From NCBI GenBank assembly GCA_945874695.1, contig CAMCHP010000007.1, positions 1 to 64,000 on the forward strand: 64,000 bases of DNA, written 5' to 3'. The notes below the pieces were generated by a model. The model did not search any database, was not told the origin of the DNA, and saw only the letters and a list, made by a program, of their open reading frames with translations. A program made the position numbers and the translations under genes. How positions within the stretch are numbered: position 1 is the first letter of the stretch; the number at the start of each line of letters is the position of its first letter. Shown in pieces: positions 16,701 through 24,901 of the stretch. The stretch is from Chryseobacterium gleum. Lineage in GTDB: Bacteria; Bacteroidota; Bacteroidia; Flavobacteriales_D; Sanyastnellaceae.

Positions 16701-19117
16701 ACTTGCCCTGCTGGAGCATAACCTGGCTGCACGTCAATGACGTTGACTTGAATTTCAGGGCGCGCAATGGAAATCGTGCAGCTGCTCTCAAGGGGTGTGA
16801 AGAAATCACTGCCTCCGGGCACACTGACATAATTGACTTGCGCAGTATTGATGATGTTCTCGCGCGCTTCGGCGCTTGACATTACCCGACAGCGGTACTC
16901 AACTTGCGCTCGGTTCACCGTATTACCCACCTGAAACTTCGGAATCTCTTCAATCACTAATCCGGTGGTAAACAAGTTTCCGGTGTAAGGCATTGAGGTG
17001 CCAAGCGCATTCTTTACTGAAAGCAACTCACAATTATTTAGGCGATTAACCGGTGGGAAGTATGTCAATGTTGCATCGTATGCAGGAGCGTCGCCATCAT
17101 TGGTGAGTGTTGTTCGAAAGGTTACCCAATCGTAAGCATCGATATGATTTGCATTCGCGTTTACAGGTATTTGAATGGGTGAATACGTAGCAGCAGGCTG
17201 ATCTGAAGATAAAACGCCCTTAAACATTACGAGCTTGGGTGCCCCTACCTGAATGGTTGTGTAGGTAAGCGATGACACGCTGTTCGCGGCAGCGTTACTT
17301 GACGTGAAACGTGCGAAGTTGGTGTGTTGTAAACCCGGTGCAAACGGCTCAGCAACCACCGGTATGTGAATGTCAACGGCGAGTACCAAAGGCACCCCAA
17401 CTGCTGGTGAACTCAAATCGCCCCAAGCAATAACTAAGCGGTTGCGATCTTCATCTACCGAGATGCTCAAGGGTGTGGCACCGCTGTTGTCAATCGTGGC
17501 AAGCTCGATGTCTTCTCCAAAAACGAGGCTGATGTCGCCAACTTGGTGAATTGGAATGGGAAAAAAGTCTTCAATAATTACATTCGATGCATTACCTGCA
17601 TCCACGGTCATGGTCAAACGGTAGGTCACCAGCTCACCTGGCACATAATTGGTGCCATTGGCGGGTGAAGAAATCACTTCTTTCGCGGTCTCCACTGCGG
17701 GAATACTATATCCAACGGCAAACGGACGAACACAGGGAGCTGCGTTTCCTGTTAAGGTATAGCTTACCTGTCCTTCAGCGAGGAGCTGATCACCTGCCGC
17801 GACTAAATCGCCATTCGCATAGTTCGTTAAGATGGTCGCGTCAAAAGTCAACCATCCGCCCGAGCAGGGCGAAAAATCAAACCCTTGAATGGCATGTACG
17901 TCAAAAATGAGTTGTGCAGTGCCGTTGCCGAGCCCTACGACCGATGTGGCACTCACGGGCACCCCGTTTAACAAAGCGTTGCCGGCGTAGCTGAGGCCAT
18001 CGGGCATCAATAAATCGAATGCGAGCGCTTCAATACCGGGCACATAAGCCGAAACCCCAAATTGAACACCCAGGCTCACGGTGCTACCAGGAAGCGGGTC
18101 TTCGCTCGGTGCAAGCGGCTCAAAGGTCATGTGGTAAGCCTTGGTTCGCTGCACCATGCTCTGCGACGCAACCTGATTCGAAACCACCGTCATGGGCGTT
18201 TCAATCACCAAACTATCGCATGAAGTAAGCGGCAAACCATTGGCCGGATAAGCCATAAAGCTGGCTGTGACATCTGCTGTTGCATTAGTTCCCATGACGT
18301 TGTTGCAGAGCATGGCAAATGTGCCGCCGTTACCCGCCGTGGGTTGCTGCTGTACCACACAACCGGGTGTGCTTGCAAGTAGCGCAACGTAATGGAAGTT
18401 GGCAGGCATTTGTGCCTGAATCTGAAGTCCGGTTACCAATCGCTGCGTAGCCACATCGACCACAATGTCAACTTGAGTGCCTACACACGGGCCTCCGACA
18501 AGATCAGCCGGATCAGCAACAATCGCCGCACGGTAGAGCGTTGGCGTTACCGATGTGTTTACAGCACCTCCGAGCAACGAGCCGTTATCGCCCGTTGCGG
18601 TGTCGCCATAACGAAACACAGGAGCGATTTCGATTTGCACCGGGGTGCCTACGGCTGCGCTCGCACCGCCCAAAACTGCGCAAAATTCAACATTGAGGAT
18701 GATGCCATCGGCCACAAGTGCACCTACAGGCAGGTTCACCAAAAACAACGTTTCACCGCTTTCGCCGGTTACGTTGCGGTTGGGATCGCCCACAGGTAAG
18801 TTGCCATCAACCAAAGTGCTTCCAGTAAATACCCCGGCATTCACAACCGTTGACAGCGACTGCCCCATGAACTTTGCAGAGAAGGTTGCAGGGGTGAATT
18901 GCGGGGGTAAAAACACGCGCAAATAGGGCTGATAACCCACTTCGCCGATATTTTCAAGACTTACATTGAAGCAAACTTCCTCGTTGATGAGGTTTTCAGC
19001 CGGTCCGCTCAGGGTCGCTTGAAGCTCTTGCGCTTCCAAGGCGCGAGTCAGGCTCAAACTAAGCAGCGCAGCAAGGGCAAAGCGCAGTAAGATAGCATCC
19101 ATCGTTTTCGAAATCAT
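13715..19117 (-). CDS. Giant surface adhesin with gliding-motility-associated C-terminal domain
   Basis: An 1,800-residue secreted protein. After a signal peptide (about 1-29) come beta-rich repeat domains resembling DUF11/conserved-repeat folds (about 30-1130), then several Ig-like repeats of 80-90 residues (about 1130-1610, each with a Cys near its start and a Trp such as YVWTKDG or YNWTGPN), a Big_9/cadherin-like domain (about 1620-1705), and a type B T9SS domain (last about 85 residues, opening IITPNGDGVNDVW and holding YNRWGREVY). Such proteins are exported by T9SS and act as mobile or fixed surface adhesins. It heads the operon with PorP/SprF and PorE-like genes. An in-frame ATG at residue 6 is a possible alternative start. 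Confidence 0.93.
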   Translation of the reverse strand: MISKTMDAILLRFALAALLSLSLTRALEAQELQATLSGPAENLINEEVCFNVSLENIGEVGYQPYLRVFLPPQFTPATFSAKFMGQSLSTVVNAGVFTGSTLVDGNLPVGDPNRNVTGESGETLFLVNLPVGALVADGIILNVEFCAVLGGASAAVGTPVQIEIAPVFRYGDTATGDNGSLLGGAVNTSVTPTLYRAAIVADPADLVGGPCVGTQVDIVVDVATQRLVTGLQIQAQMPANFHYVALLASTPGCVVQQQPTAGNGGTFAMLCNNVMGTNATADVTASFMAYPANGLPLTSCDSLVIETPMTVVSNQVASQSMVQRTKAYHMTFEPLAPSEDPLPGSTVSLGVQFGVSAYVPGIEALAFDLLMPDGLSYAGNALLNGVPVSATSVVGLGNGTAQLIFDVHAIQGFDFSPCSGGWLTFDATILTNYANGDLVAAGDQLLAEGQVSYTLTGNAAPCVRPFAVGYSIPAVETAKEVISSPANGTNYVPGELVTYRLTMTVDAGNASNVIIEDFFPIPIHQVGDISLVFGEDIELATIDNSGATPLSISVDEDRNRLVIAWGDLSSPAVGVPLVLAVDIHIPVVAEPFAPGLQHTNFARFTSSNAAANSVSSLTYTTIQVGAPKLVMFKGVLSSDQPAATYSPIQIPVNANANHIDAYDWVTFRTTLTNDGDAPAYDATLTYFPPVNRLNNCELLSVKNALGTSMPYTGNLFTTGLVIEEIPKFQVGNTVNRAQVEYRCRVMSSAEARENIINTAQVNYVSVPGGSDFFTPLESSCTISIARPEIQVNVIDVQPGYAPAGQVHVGELVTFEVLMRVPEGITRTSTFEYTLPEGMAVEAFVSLGAPIGVTYGNGAPSQIINGLTITDVGAGVQNQRRRLTMPFGNITNTNSNNGVHEYVRVVFTATVLNTDVNQNGYVLTSDARMRYLNPISGAFVNETAAPQLTVVEAELFADVSFFESALLPSGQTFVTVTVGHEIGSTATAFNVDLLNDLPLGLQLVPNSFITECDDLYAMFPQNSFGAIEARWDSIPLGVTCEFVYVVQVVDAFPPCTQVDNCALVDFSSLFTADLASMEVAPANPLGVRRTGDTAHVGGALNDYTRTACGTVEVIAANLNTPQISGPTEVCAGSPITLNIQTYSGAFVEYVWTKDGEPLANNSNELQVASASANTAGSYAVSVQVGACETAPSQVFDLVVHSNPVVNVQDLILPCANGFDDAELTANVSNGSGAYTYNWTGPNYISSDAVAIIANASAANTGVYTLVVSDSNGCTSAPASALVTITTAPALPVIQSGAAVCEGSSFTLNTAVYAGAQSYHWLTPSGEVITAAPFFTNSSAGTADTGDYSVWVQLQNCSTEPSFAVAVAVTANPAAPVFTATATSLCAGETLTFTTDAVADSYTWTGPNGYVASTATPPAVEAANILASGTYQLVVNNGACQSAPYTVEVVVNPLPAAPAVSSNSPICAGDALEITASADGDAYTLVFPDASTDVSSTGVWVINSVTTSASGAYSVAVFDGLCWSTPSAPLAVQVDMIPAEQAYAGAHVTACLDGLAVVQAVNDPALQGVWSAPNNDLTFGSPNSSVSTVSGMVAGETSLATWSLWNAGCGVYSSDEVVVYAPLLPEAFEDYFELIEGEGVPLNVVANDEPGPVAYNLQIITPPTFGEAQVVEGQNIRYIPDATFSGTDELVYRICLTACPDMCDTAIVKLRVFPFLRIPDIITPNGDGVNDVWVIEGIDRFESTELFIYNRWGREVYAANNYANDWDALWNGQPLPNGTYFYVLNNRSTGENLGRGYITVHQ
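17852..17876 (-). repeat. Dispersed hairpin element, copy 6
   Basis: Minus strand: TTTTT, stem CGCCC, loop TGCTC, stem GGGCG, GATGG. It lies within the giant adhesin gene, in the sense direction. Confidence 0.7.
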
Positions 19118-19224
19118 TTATTGTATGCCCTTTTCTACGGGCACAGCAAGGCGATGATTGTCAGACGGTGTCTTACTCTTTTGTAGGAATTTGACCTACG
19201 GCGAAACCATCGAGTGCTTATTGA

Positions 19225-19830
19225 TTACTCGGGTTTCTCGTAGAGATAGTGGTGACTGATGTAGTGAATCACCGTATCTGGTACGAGGTAGCGAATGTCT
19301 TTGCGCGCCTGAATGGCGTTGCGCAAAAAGGTTGACGATATTTCAATGATGGGTGCGTCGACTTTGGTCACGCGCGCCAAACTCACTGAAGGATCTATAT
19401 CACCTGTAATTTCGCCATCTGTAAGCGTTCGCGGATACACAAAAAGGTCGTACGATGCGATGATGCGTTTGTAATCACGCCAGTGGTGCAGGGTTCGCAA
19501 GTTATCTTCACCCATGATGAGCACAAACTCAACGTCAGGGTGATTGGCCTGCAAGTGATCAAGCGTATTGATGGTGTAATTGGGCTGGGGAAGGTCGAAC
19601 TCCAGGTCACTGGCCTCAAGTCTCGGATTATCGAGGATCGCCAGTTTGACCATTTGCAAGCGGTGCGCATCGGGCAACAATTCGCTGCGTTCTTTGAGCG
19701 GATTGTACGGGGTCACTACAATCCATACCGCGTCTAAATCGGTGTGGTTTGCCATGAAATTCGCAATAACGAGGTGACCAATGTGAATCGGGTTGAAGGT
19801 GCCAAAGTACAAGCCTACGCGCATCTTCAT
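19225..19830 (-). CDS. nadD: Nicotinate-nucleotide adenylyltransferase
   Basis: A 201-residue enzyme that joins nicotinate mononucleotide and ATP to form deamido-NAD in NAD synthesis. The nucleotidyltransferase motif GTFNPIHIGH lies near the N-terminus and the second motif EISSTFLRNAI near the C-terminus. The ATG at 19830 is chosen because it overlaps the gmk stop codon (ATGA); the next in-frame ATG is two codons later. It is the last gene of the yicC-gmk-nadD operon, an order commonly seen in Bacteroidota. Confidence 0.96.
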   Translation of the reverse strand: MKMRVGLYFGTFNPIHIGHLVIANFMANHTDLDAVWIVVTPYNPLKERSELLPDAHRLQMVKLAILDNPRLEASDLEFDLPQPNYTINTLDHLQANHPDVEFVLIMGEDNLRTLHHWRDYKRIIASYDLFVYPRTLTDGEITGDIDPSVSLARVTKVDAPIIEISSTFLRNAIQARKDIRYLVPDTVIHYISHHYLYEKPE

Positions 19831-20411
19831 GGCTTGCTTAAGTAACGTTCAACCAAATCAACAACCTCTTGTTTTGCGCGCTCGAGGTCATCGTTCACTA
19901 AAATGTGATCAAAGTGATCGGCATAGGTCAATTCGCGTTCGGCTTTGGCCATGCGTTTGGCAATGTTCGCTTCACTTTCTGTGCCCCGCGAGCGAAGGCG
20001 GCTTTCAAGGACTTCCAACGAAGGGGGTTGCACAAAAACCGATAAAGCACGATCACCAAACACCCGCTTCAGGCTCACGCCACCCTCTACATCAACGTCA
20101 AAAACTACGTGCTGTTGATTGCCCCAAATCCGCAAAATCTCCGACTTCAAGGTACCGTAATATTGGTCGTGGTAAACCTCTTCCCACTCCACAAAAGCAT
20201 CGGCATCAATTTGCGTGCGAAAGGCCTCAGGGGTCATGTAATAGTAATCAATGCCCTCTTGTTCTTGCCCACGCGGATTGCGGCTCGTGGCCGAAACCGA
20301 GAACGCCAAATCACCGCGCACTTTTAAAATGTGACGAACCAAGGTCGTTTTTCCAGCGCCGCTGGGCGCAGAAAAAATGATGCATCGTCCCGTTTGCTCG
20401 TTATAAGACAT
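19827..20411 (-). CDS. gmk: Guanylate kinase
   Basis: A 194-residue P-loop kinase that phosphorylates GMP to GDP with ATP. The P-loop SAPSGAGKTTL lies at about 15-25. The GMP-binding region has SATSRNPRGQEQEG and FVEWEEVYHDQYYGT, both typical. The gene overlaps yicC by 11 bp upstream and nadD by 4 bp downstream, so translation is likely coupled across the operon. Confidence 0.97.
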   Translation of the reverse strand: MSYNEQTGRCIIFSAPSGAGKTTLVRHILKVRGDLAFSVSATSRNPRGQEQEGIDYYYMTPEAFRTQIDADAFVEWEEVYHDQYYGTLKSEILRIWGNQQHVVFDVDVEGGVSLKRVFGDRALSVFVQPPSLEVLESRLRSRGTESEANIAKRMAKAERELTYADHFDHILVNDDLERAKQEVVDLVERYLSKP

Positions 20412-21273
20412 TCAATACTTGCTCTTTGATTTTCTCTAGCTCGTCTTTCATGATAACGACTGAACGTTGAATTTCAGCATCATTGGCCTTGCTGCCGAGT
20501 GTGTTGATTTCGCGGCCAATCTCTTGGGTGATAAAGCCAAGCTTCTTGCCTTGGTAGCCATCGCCGTCCATGATCTCCAAAAAATATGTGCAGTTGGCAA
20601 TCAAACGCTGACGTTCTTCTGAGACATCGAGCTTCTCGAGGTAGTAAATCACCTCTTGCTCGTAGCGATTGCGATCAATTTTATCTGGATCAATGAGCTC
20701 TTCCAAATTGCCCATCAAGCGCTCTTTGATGCGCTTCACACGCTGCTCCAAAACCGGGGTAAGATCACGCTCCAACTTCAAAATATGCTCAATACGCTCC
20801 TTGAACTCAGCATACAAGCCTGCACCTTCTTGCGCACGGTACTGATCAAACAACGCCGATGCTGCAAAGGCCAATTCCATGATCTCATTCCACTCGTTCT
20901 CGTTGAATTCTTCGCGCTCAGGACGGAGCACTTCTGGAATGCGCAACAAAGCTGAAATGTAGTCAGGGTTTGTTTGGCCCAAATTATTTGCAACCTCCTG
21001 CAAGTCTTTCGCATAGGCCTCCATAAGCGGACGATTGAGTGAAACACGCTTTTCACCACCCTCAGCTTCGTAAAAAATGTTTACATCAACTTTGCCGCGT
21101 AAAATACGTTCGGTGAGCCACGTGCGCAGCTCCAATTCTTTCTCGCGATACATCGATGGCATGCGAACGCTGATATCGAGCTGTTTGCTGTTCAGCGACT
21201 TTATTTCAAAGGTAAATTTTCGGTTCCCAAGGGTTCCTTCGGCCTTACCATAGCCCGTCATCGATAATATCAT
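20401..21273 (-). CDS. yicC: YicC/YloC-family endoribonuclease
   Basis: A 290-residue YicC-family protein. The family starts with SMTGYGKAEG (here residues 4-13) and ends in a DUF1732 domain with the conserved stretch GREINTLGSKANDAE followed by a charged helix. YicC proteins have been shown to act as endoribonucleases in other bacteria, and E. coli YicC affects small-RNA turnover; the target here is unknown. It is the first gene of the yicC-gmk-nadD operon, with a -7 box 15 bases upstream of the ATG. Confidence 0.93.
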   Translation of the reverse strand: MILSMTGYGKAEGTLGNRKFTFEIKSLNSKQLDISVRMPSMYREKELELRTWLTERILRGKVDVNIFYEAEGGEKRVSLNRPLMEAYAKDLQEVANNLGQTNPDYISALLRIPEVLRPEREEFNENEWNEIMELAFAASALFDQYRAQEGAGLYAEFKERIEHILKLERDLTPVLEQRVKRIKERLMGNLEELIDPDKIDRNRYEQEVIYYLEKLDVSEERQRLIANCTYFLEIMDGDGYQGKKLGFITQEIGREINTLGSKANDAEIQRSVVIMKDELEKIKEQVLNVL

Positions 21274-21288
21274 GCCTCGTATTTAGGG

Positions 21289-21296
21289 CAAAAATA
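21289..21296 (-). promoter_or_regulatory. -7 promoter box TATTTTTG for yicC-gmk-nadD
   Basis: TAnnTTTG match on the minus strand, 15 bases before the yicC ATG. No clear -33 box was found. Confidence 0.45.
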
Positions 21297-21365
21297 AGGT
21301 TTGCAAGGCAGGTTCTGCCGCTTTTTCATCGCACATGCGCACTTTCATCGGTAACTTTTGTTTTC

Positions 21366-21390
21366 TTTTTTCTGCCTAACGGCAGGATGG
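21366..21390 (+). repeat. Dispersed hairpin element, copy 7 (intergenic)
   Basis: TTTTTT, stem CTGCC, loop TAAC, stem GGCAG, GATGG. It lies in the divergent gap between yicC and the polyprenyl synthetase gene. Confidence 0.75.
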
Positions 21391-21426
21391 ATGCCTCCCC
21401 ACCATGCATGCAGTCGTGAAAAGGGC

Positions 21427-21434
21427 TAACTTTG
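21427..21434 (+). promoter_or_regulatory. -7 promoter box TAACTTTG for polyprenyl synthetase
   Basis: Perfect TAnnTTTG match ending 12 bases before the ATG at 21447, so the leader would be very short. No -33 TTG was found. Confidence 0.5.
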
Positions 21435-21446
21435 ACCGCTGTCGAA

Positions 21447-22424
21447 ATGAAATCAAACGTCGAAAACATAAAAGCGCCAATCGCAAAAGAAATGGATCTC
21501 TTCGAAGATCATTTCAGGCAGTCGATGAAGAGCAGTACACCCCTGCTTGATAAAATTACCCACTACATCATCAAGCGCAAGGGCAAGCAAATGCGCCCGA
21601 TGTTTGTTTTTCTTTCTGCTCAACTCTGCGGCACCATCAACGACCGGTCTTTTACGGCGGCATCGCTCATTGAACTCTTGCATACCGCAACTCTGGTGCA
21701 CGATGACGTAGTAGATGATGCCTACACGCGGCGCGGATTTTTCTCAATCAACGCACTTTGGAAGAATAAAATCGCAGTCTTGGTTGGCGACTATCTGCTC
21801 TCCCGCGGATTGCTGATGTCGGTTGATAAAGGGGCTTTTGACTTGCTACGCATCGTGAGCCATGCCGTGCGCGAAATGAGCGAAGGCGAGTTGCTCCAAA
21901 TTGAGAAGGCGCGAAAGATGAACATCGATGAAGCAACTTACTTCGAAATCATTCGCCGAAAAACCGCCTCGCTCATTGCTTCGTGCTGCGAAGCAGGCGC
22001 AGCATCGACTTCAAACGACCCTGTGATTCAAGAAAAGATGCGTTTGTTTGGCGAAAAAGTGGGCATCGCCTTCCAAATCAAAGATGACTTGTTTGACTAC
22101 GGAAGCGCTGCTGAAATCGGCAAACCAACCGGAATCGACATCAAAGAGCGCAAAATGACCTTGCCGCTCATTCGCGCGGTTAACACGGCCAGCAGCAGCG
22201 ACCGTCGCCGCATTGTAAACACCGTGCGCCGCCACAGCGACAACCCGAAAAAAGTACGTGAAGTCATCAACTTCGTACTCGCTTCTGACGGCATTGCATA
22301 TGCCCAAAACGCCATGGAAACCTATACGCGAGAAGCGCTCGAATTGCTCGAATCGTTCCCTGATTCGCCTGCGCGTCAATCGCTGCGCGAATTGGTCAAC
22401 TACACCATAAATCGAAAAAAATGA
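21447..22424 (+). CDS. Trans-isoprenyl diphosphate (polyprenyl) synthetase
   Basis: A 325-residue enzyme that extends allylic diphosphates with isopentenyl diphosphate. Both aspartate-rich motifs are present: DDVVDD (first, in LVHDDVVDDAYTRRG) and KDDLFDY (second). In Bacteroidota this single enzyme usually makes the long side chain of menaquinone; geranylgeranyl or octaprenyl products are both possible. The ATG at 21447 replaces an in-frame TTG at 21432, which lies inside the promoter box. The stop overlaps the next gene by 4 bp (ATGA). Confidence 0.93.
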   Translation: MKSNVENIKAPIAKEMDLFEDHFRQSMKSSTPLLDKITHYIIKRKGKQMRPMFVFLSAQLCGTINDRSFTAASLIELLHTATLVHDDVVDDAYTRRGFFSINALWKNKIAVLVGDYLLSRGLLMSVDKGAFDLLRIVSHAVREMSEGELLQIEKARKMNIDEATYFEIIRRKTASLIASCCEAGAASTSNDPVIQEKMRLFGEKVGIAFQIKDDLFDYGSAAEIGKPTGIDIKERKMTLPLIRAVNTASSSDRRRIVNTVRRHSDNPKKVREVINFVLASDGIAYAQNAMETYTREALELLESFPDSPARQSLRELVNYTINRKK

Positions 22425-22894
22425 GGTCTTTGGTCTTCCTTTTTATCGCTGCAACCTGTTGCTTCGCTGCGTGTGAACAATCTGCGCAAGAACCCGCGCA
22501 AAACCAAGTTGAAACACCGGTGATCACCGATCATGTTGTGCTTTCACATGCCAATAATGCACCCAAACTCGTATACCGCTACGCAGGATCAGACTCCCTC
22601 AACCGCGTTGAAATCGGCTTTCACGAAACGGGCGAGCAAATGACCATTGGTACCGTTCAAAATGGCCAACGCCAAGGCGAATGGAACAGCTTTCATCCCG
22701 ATGGTACACCTTGGAGCACACATTATTACGACAATGGAAAGCAAGAAGGTTTGTACCGCGTGTACTATGCAAACGGCCAAGCCCGCATTAAAGGACAATA
22801 TACGGCCGACAAAGAGGTTGGCATGTGGTATTTTTTCACTGAAACCGGCGACACCGCGCGTACTGTCAATTTCGACTTGCCCAACGCAAACTAA
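22421..22894 (+). CDS. Lipoprotein with MORN/YwqK-like repeats
   Basis: A 157-residue predicted lipoprotein with the lipobox FAAC. The mature part has MORN-variant repeats, seen as NGQRQGEWNSFHPDG, NGKQEGLYRVYYANG and a final KEVGMWYFF unit. Such repeats are widespread in Bacteroidota; the annotation 'YwqK antitoxin' often attached to them has little support. It is translationally coupled to the polyprenyl synthetase gene. Its stop codon overlaps the stop of the convergent DUF2461 gene (CTAA). Confidence 0.85.
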   Translation: MRSLVFLFIAATCCFAACEQSAQEPAQNQVETPVITDHVVLSHANNAPKLVYRYAGSDSLNRVEIGFHETGEQMTIGTVQNGQRQGEWNSFHPDGTPWSTHYYDNGKQEGLYRVYYANGQARIKGQYTADKEVGMWYFFTETGDTARTVNFDLPNAN

Positions 22895-23571
22895 AGCTCG
22901 TCTTCGTCGTCAGCCCGCAAGCCGCGGTTGATAAAATCAAGCAAAGGCTTAAGCACTGCGAGCTGCGTTACAACATGCGGAACAAAATCGGCATGCGTAA
23001 ACCACCGATCTTCCAAGGGAGCCATTGCAATAAAACGCTTCAGTTTCAAGTGTTCAATAGCCGGGTGATCAGGGTTATATCCTTTGGGCGGACGACTCAA
23101 CACGTCTTCACGGCTTAGCGCGCCATACATCCGACGGAAGTCGGAACCCCCTAAAACAGCCTCCAAATCTTCGCTGAACACATCAATTTCACGACGAATC
23201 TTGCGCAATTGCGCCGCATCGGGCTGGTAAATACCCCCCGCTACAAAGGCTGCGCCGGGTTGAATGTGGACGTAATACTCGGCCATGCCCGATTTTTTAC
23301 CGTAGGTTGACAACCCGATACCCAAGTTCGTTTTATAAGGCGACTTGTCTTTTGAGAACCGAATGTCACGTGCAATGCGAAAAGAGCAGTCTTTCGGTGC
23401 GAGCACAGCTAAGGTTTGATCGTGCTGCTGCATTTCAGTAAGTATGCGCGAAACCAACTGCTTGTAATCGGCCTTCACCAATTCATAGCGCTTCTGCTGA
23501 CCATGAAACCAGTCGCGGTTGTTGTTCGCCGCTAAATCTTGAATAAAATCAATCGTGTGTTGTGCTAGCAT
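22891..23571 (-). CDS. DUF2461 (TIGR02453) family protein
   Basis: A 226-residue protein of the DUF2461 family. Diagnostic segments are NNNRDWFHGQQKRYE near the N-terminus, FRIARDIRFSKDKSPYKTN in the middle and YYVHIQPG after it. The family is cytoplasmic and of unknown function. A TAACTTTC box lies exactly four bases before the ATG. Confidence 0.92.
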   Translation of the reverse strand: MLAQHTIDFIQDLAANNNRDWFHGQQKRYELVKADYKQLVSRILTEMQQHDQTLAVLAPKDCSFRIARDIRFSKDKSPYKTNLGIGLSTYGKKSGMAEYYVHIQPGAAFVAGGIYQPDAAQLRKIRREIDVFSEDLEAVLGGSDFRRMYGALSREDVLSRPPKGYNPDHPAIEHLKLKRFIAMAPLEDRWFTHADFVPHVVTQLAVLKPLLDFINRGLRADDEDEL

Positions 23572-23575
23572 TCTC

Positions 23576-23583
23576 GAAAGTTA
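23576..23583 (-). promoter_or_regulatory. -7-like box TAACTTTC four bases before the DUF2461 ATG
   Basis: One mismatch from TAnnTTTG, followed by GAGA and ATG. The geometry is the same as at 7580-7587 and implies a leaderless or nearly leaderless transcript. Confidence 0.4.
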
Positions 23584-23688
23584 CAACCTTGCTGGATTGA
23601 CACATTTTTGTGTTAATAACTTGTGAATAACGCACGCGAAGGCCTGTTTTCTCCGTTTAATTTAGTGCGTGGCGAATTACGACGTGCA

Positions 23689-24663
23689 ATGAAACAAGTC
23701 CTTTTCATTTTCTTAGCGCTGCTTGCGCTTGCTGCACAAGCAAACGACGATACACGACTCACACGCGGTGAATACATTGGCATGTGGAAAGACGTTGCTG
23801 TTGAGAACATGGTGCTCTTCAAAATCCCCGCAAGCATCACCCTGGCCCAAGGAATTCTTGAAAGCGGCGATGGCAACAGCGAACTCGCCCGCAAAGCAAA
23901 CAACCACTTTGGCATTAAGTGCCACAGCGATTGGACAGGAAAAAAAGTGTACCACGACGATGATGCCAAAGGCGAGTGCTTTCGCAAGTACAACGACGCC
24001 CGCGAATCGTATGCCGACCACTCTGAGTTCTTGAAGAAGAAACGCTACGAACCCCTCTTTCAACTCGAAATCACCGACTACAAAGGCTGGGCACATACAC
24101 TCAAGCAATGTGGCTATGCTACCAACCCAAAGTACGCGTCGCTACTCATTAAAATCATTGAAGACAATAACCTCACGCAATTCGATCAACAAGGACTCGC
24201 AATGCTCAACGGGGTTACCGCCAAGGTTGAGCCGAAATCTAAGGCACCACGAACTGCAAGAGACCGCAAAAAAGCACGCGGAAAAGCCGACCCCGATGAT
24301 GCGTTTGCCGACGTAACTTTGGCCAATCGCCGCAACATCCAACTCAGCGACAACCGAATCAAGTTCGTTACTGCAAAAGCCGGTGATACCTTCGCATCGA
24401 TCGCGAACGAACTCGATATGCTCGACTGGCAAATCAGAAAATACAACGACTTGCCCAAGAACTACCGCTTTACTGAAGGCGAAATTGTATACCTGCAGCC
24501 CAAAAGGGCGCGCGCCAAAGCAGCGAACCACACCATCCAAGAAGGAGAAACACTTTGGGATGTTTCGCAAAAACACGGTGTGAAGCTCAAAAAACTTTAC
24601 AAACTGAACGGCATGGTACCCGGCAAAGAGGCTCCCACCGGAACCGTAGTGAAATTGCGATAA
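23689..24663 (+). CDS. Secreted N-acetylglucosaminidase (FlgJ-like) with LysM domains
   Basis: A 324-residue exported peptidoglycan hydrolase. A signal peptide ends near AAQA, followed by a glucosaminidase domain (about 25-165) with the typical PASITLAQGILESGDGNS and NNHFGIKCH, whose Glu in ILESGDG is the expected catalytic residue. Two LysM peptidoglycan-binding domains follow a basic linker (TAKAGDTFASIANEL and TIQEGETLWDVSQKHG). The ATG at 23689 is chosen because it gives a compact signal peptide; 22 upstream codons are open but begin in the putative promoter area. It cuts glycan strands during cell wall growth or separation. Confidence 0.92.
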   Translation: MKQVLFIFLALLALAAQANDDTRLTRGEYIGMWKDVAVENMVLFKIPASITLAQGILESGDGNSELARKANNHFGIKCHSDWTGKKVYHDDDAKGECFRKYNDARESYADHSEFLKKKRYEPLFQLEITDYKGWAHTLKQCGYATNPKYASLLIKIIEDNNLTQFDQQGLAMLNGVTAKVEPKSKAPRTARDRKKARGKADPDDAFADVTLANRRNIQLSDNRIKFVTAKAGDTFASIANELDMLDWQIRKYNDLPKNYRFTEGEIVYLQPKRARAKAANHTIQEGETLWDVSQKHGVKLKKLYKLNGMVPGKEAPTGTVVKLR

Positions 24664-24862
24664 GAAACGCTATATACACAATCGCAACTTCTTTACCGAT
24701 GGCAATATGCTCAACGCTATAAACACCTCGCGAAAACAATTTCCATTGCCCCATATACAAAGCCATTGGTTTATTCACTTCGTGTAATTGTGAATCTGAT
24801 TCCATCTCTTAATGCGTCATCTGTTCAGCGATTTATAACACTGCAGCTTCATCACTTTCATC

Positions 24863-24901
24863 GTTTCACGCTTGGTAAGCCCTTGTGCTTCTTCGTGAAA
24901 C
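24863..24901 (+). promoter_or_regulatory. Inverted repeat around the likely kinase start codon
   Basis: GTTTCACG (24863-24870) pairs with CGTGAAAC (24894-24901) across a 23-base loop. The right arm contains the GTG at 24895. In RNA the hairpin could hide the start codon; in DNA it could be an operator. No direct evidence for either. Confidence 0.35.

Noticed and set aside
24664-24894. An additional small gene or RNA in this gap
   Set aside because: No tRNA-like fold or protein-like frame was found; only two inverted repeats were seen, one of which is reported at the kinase start.
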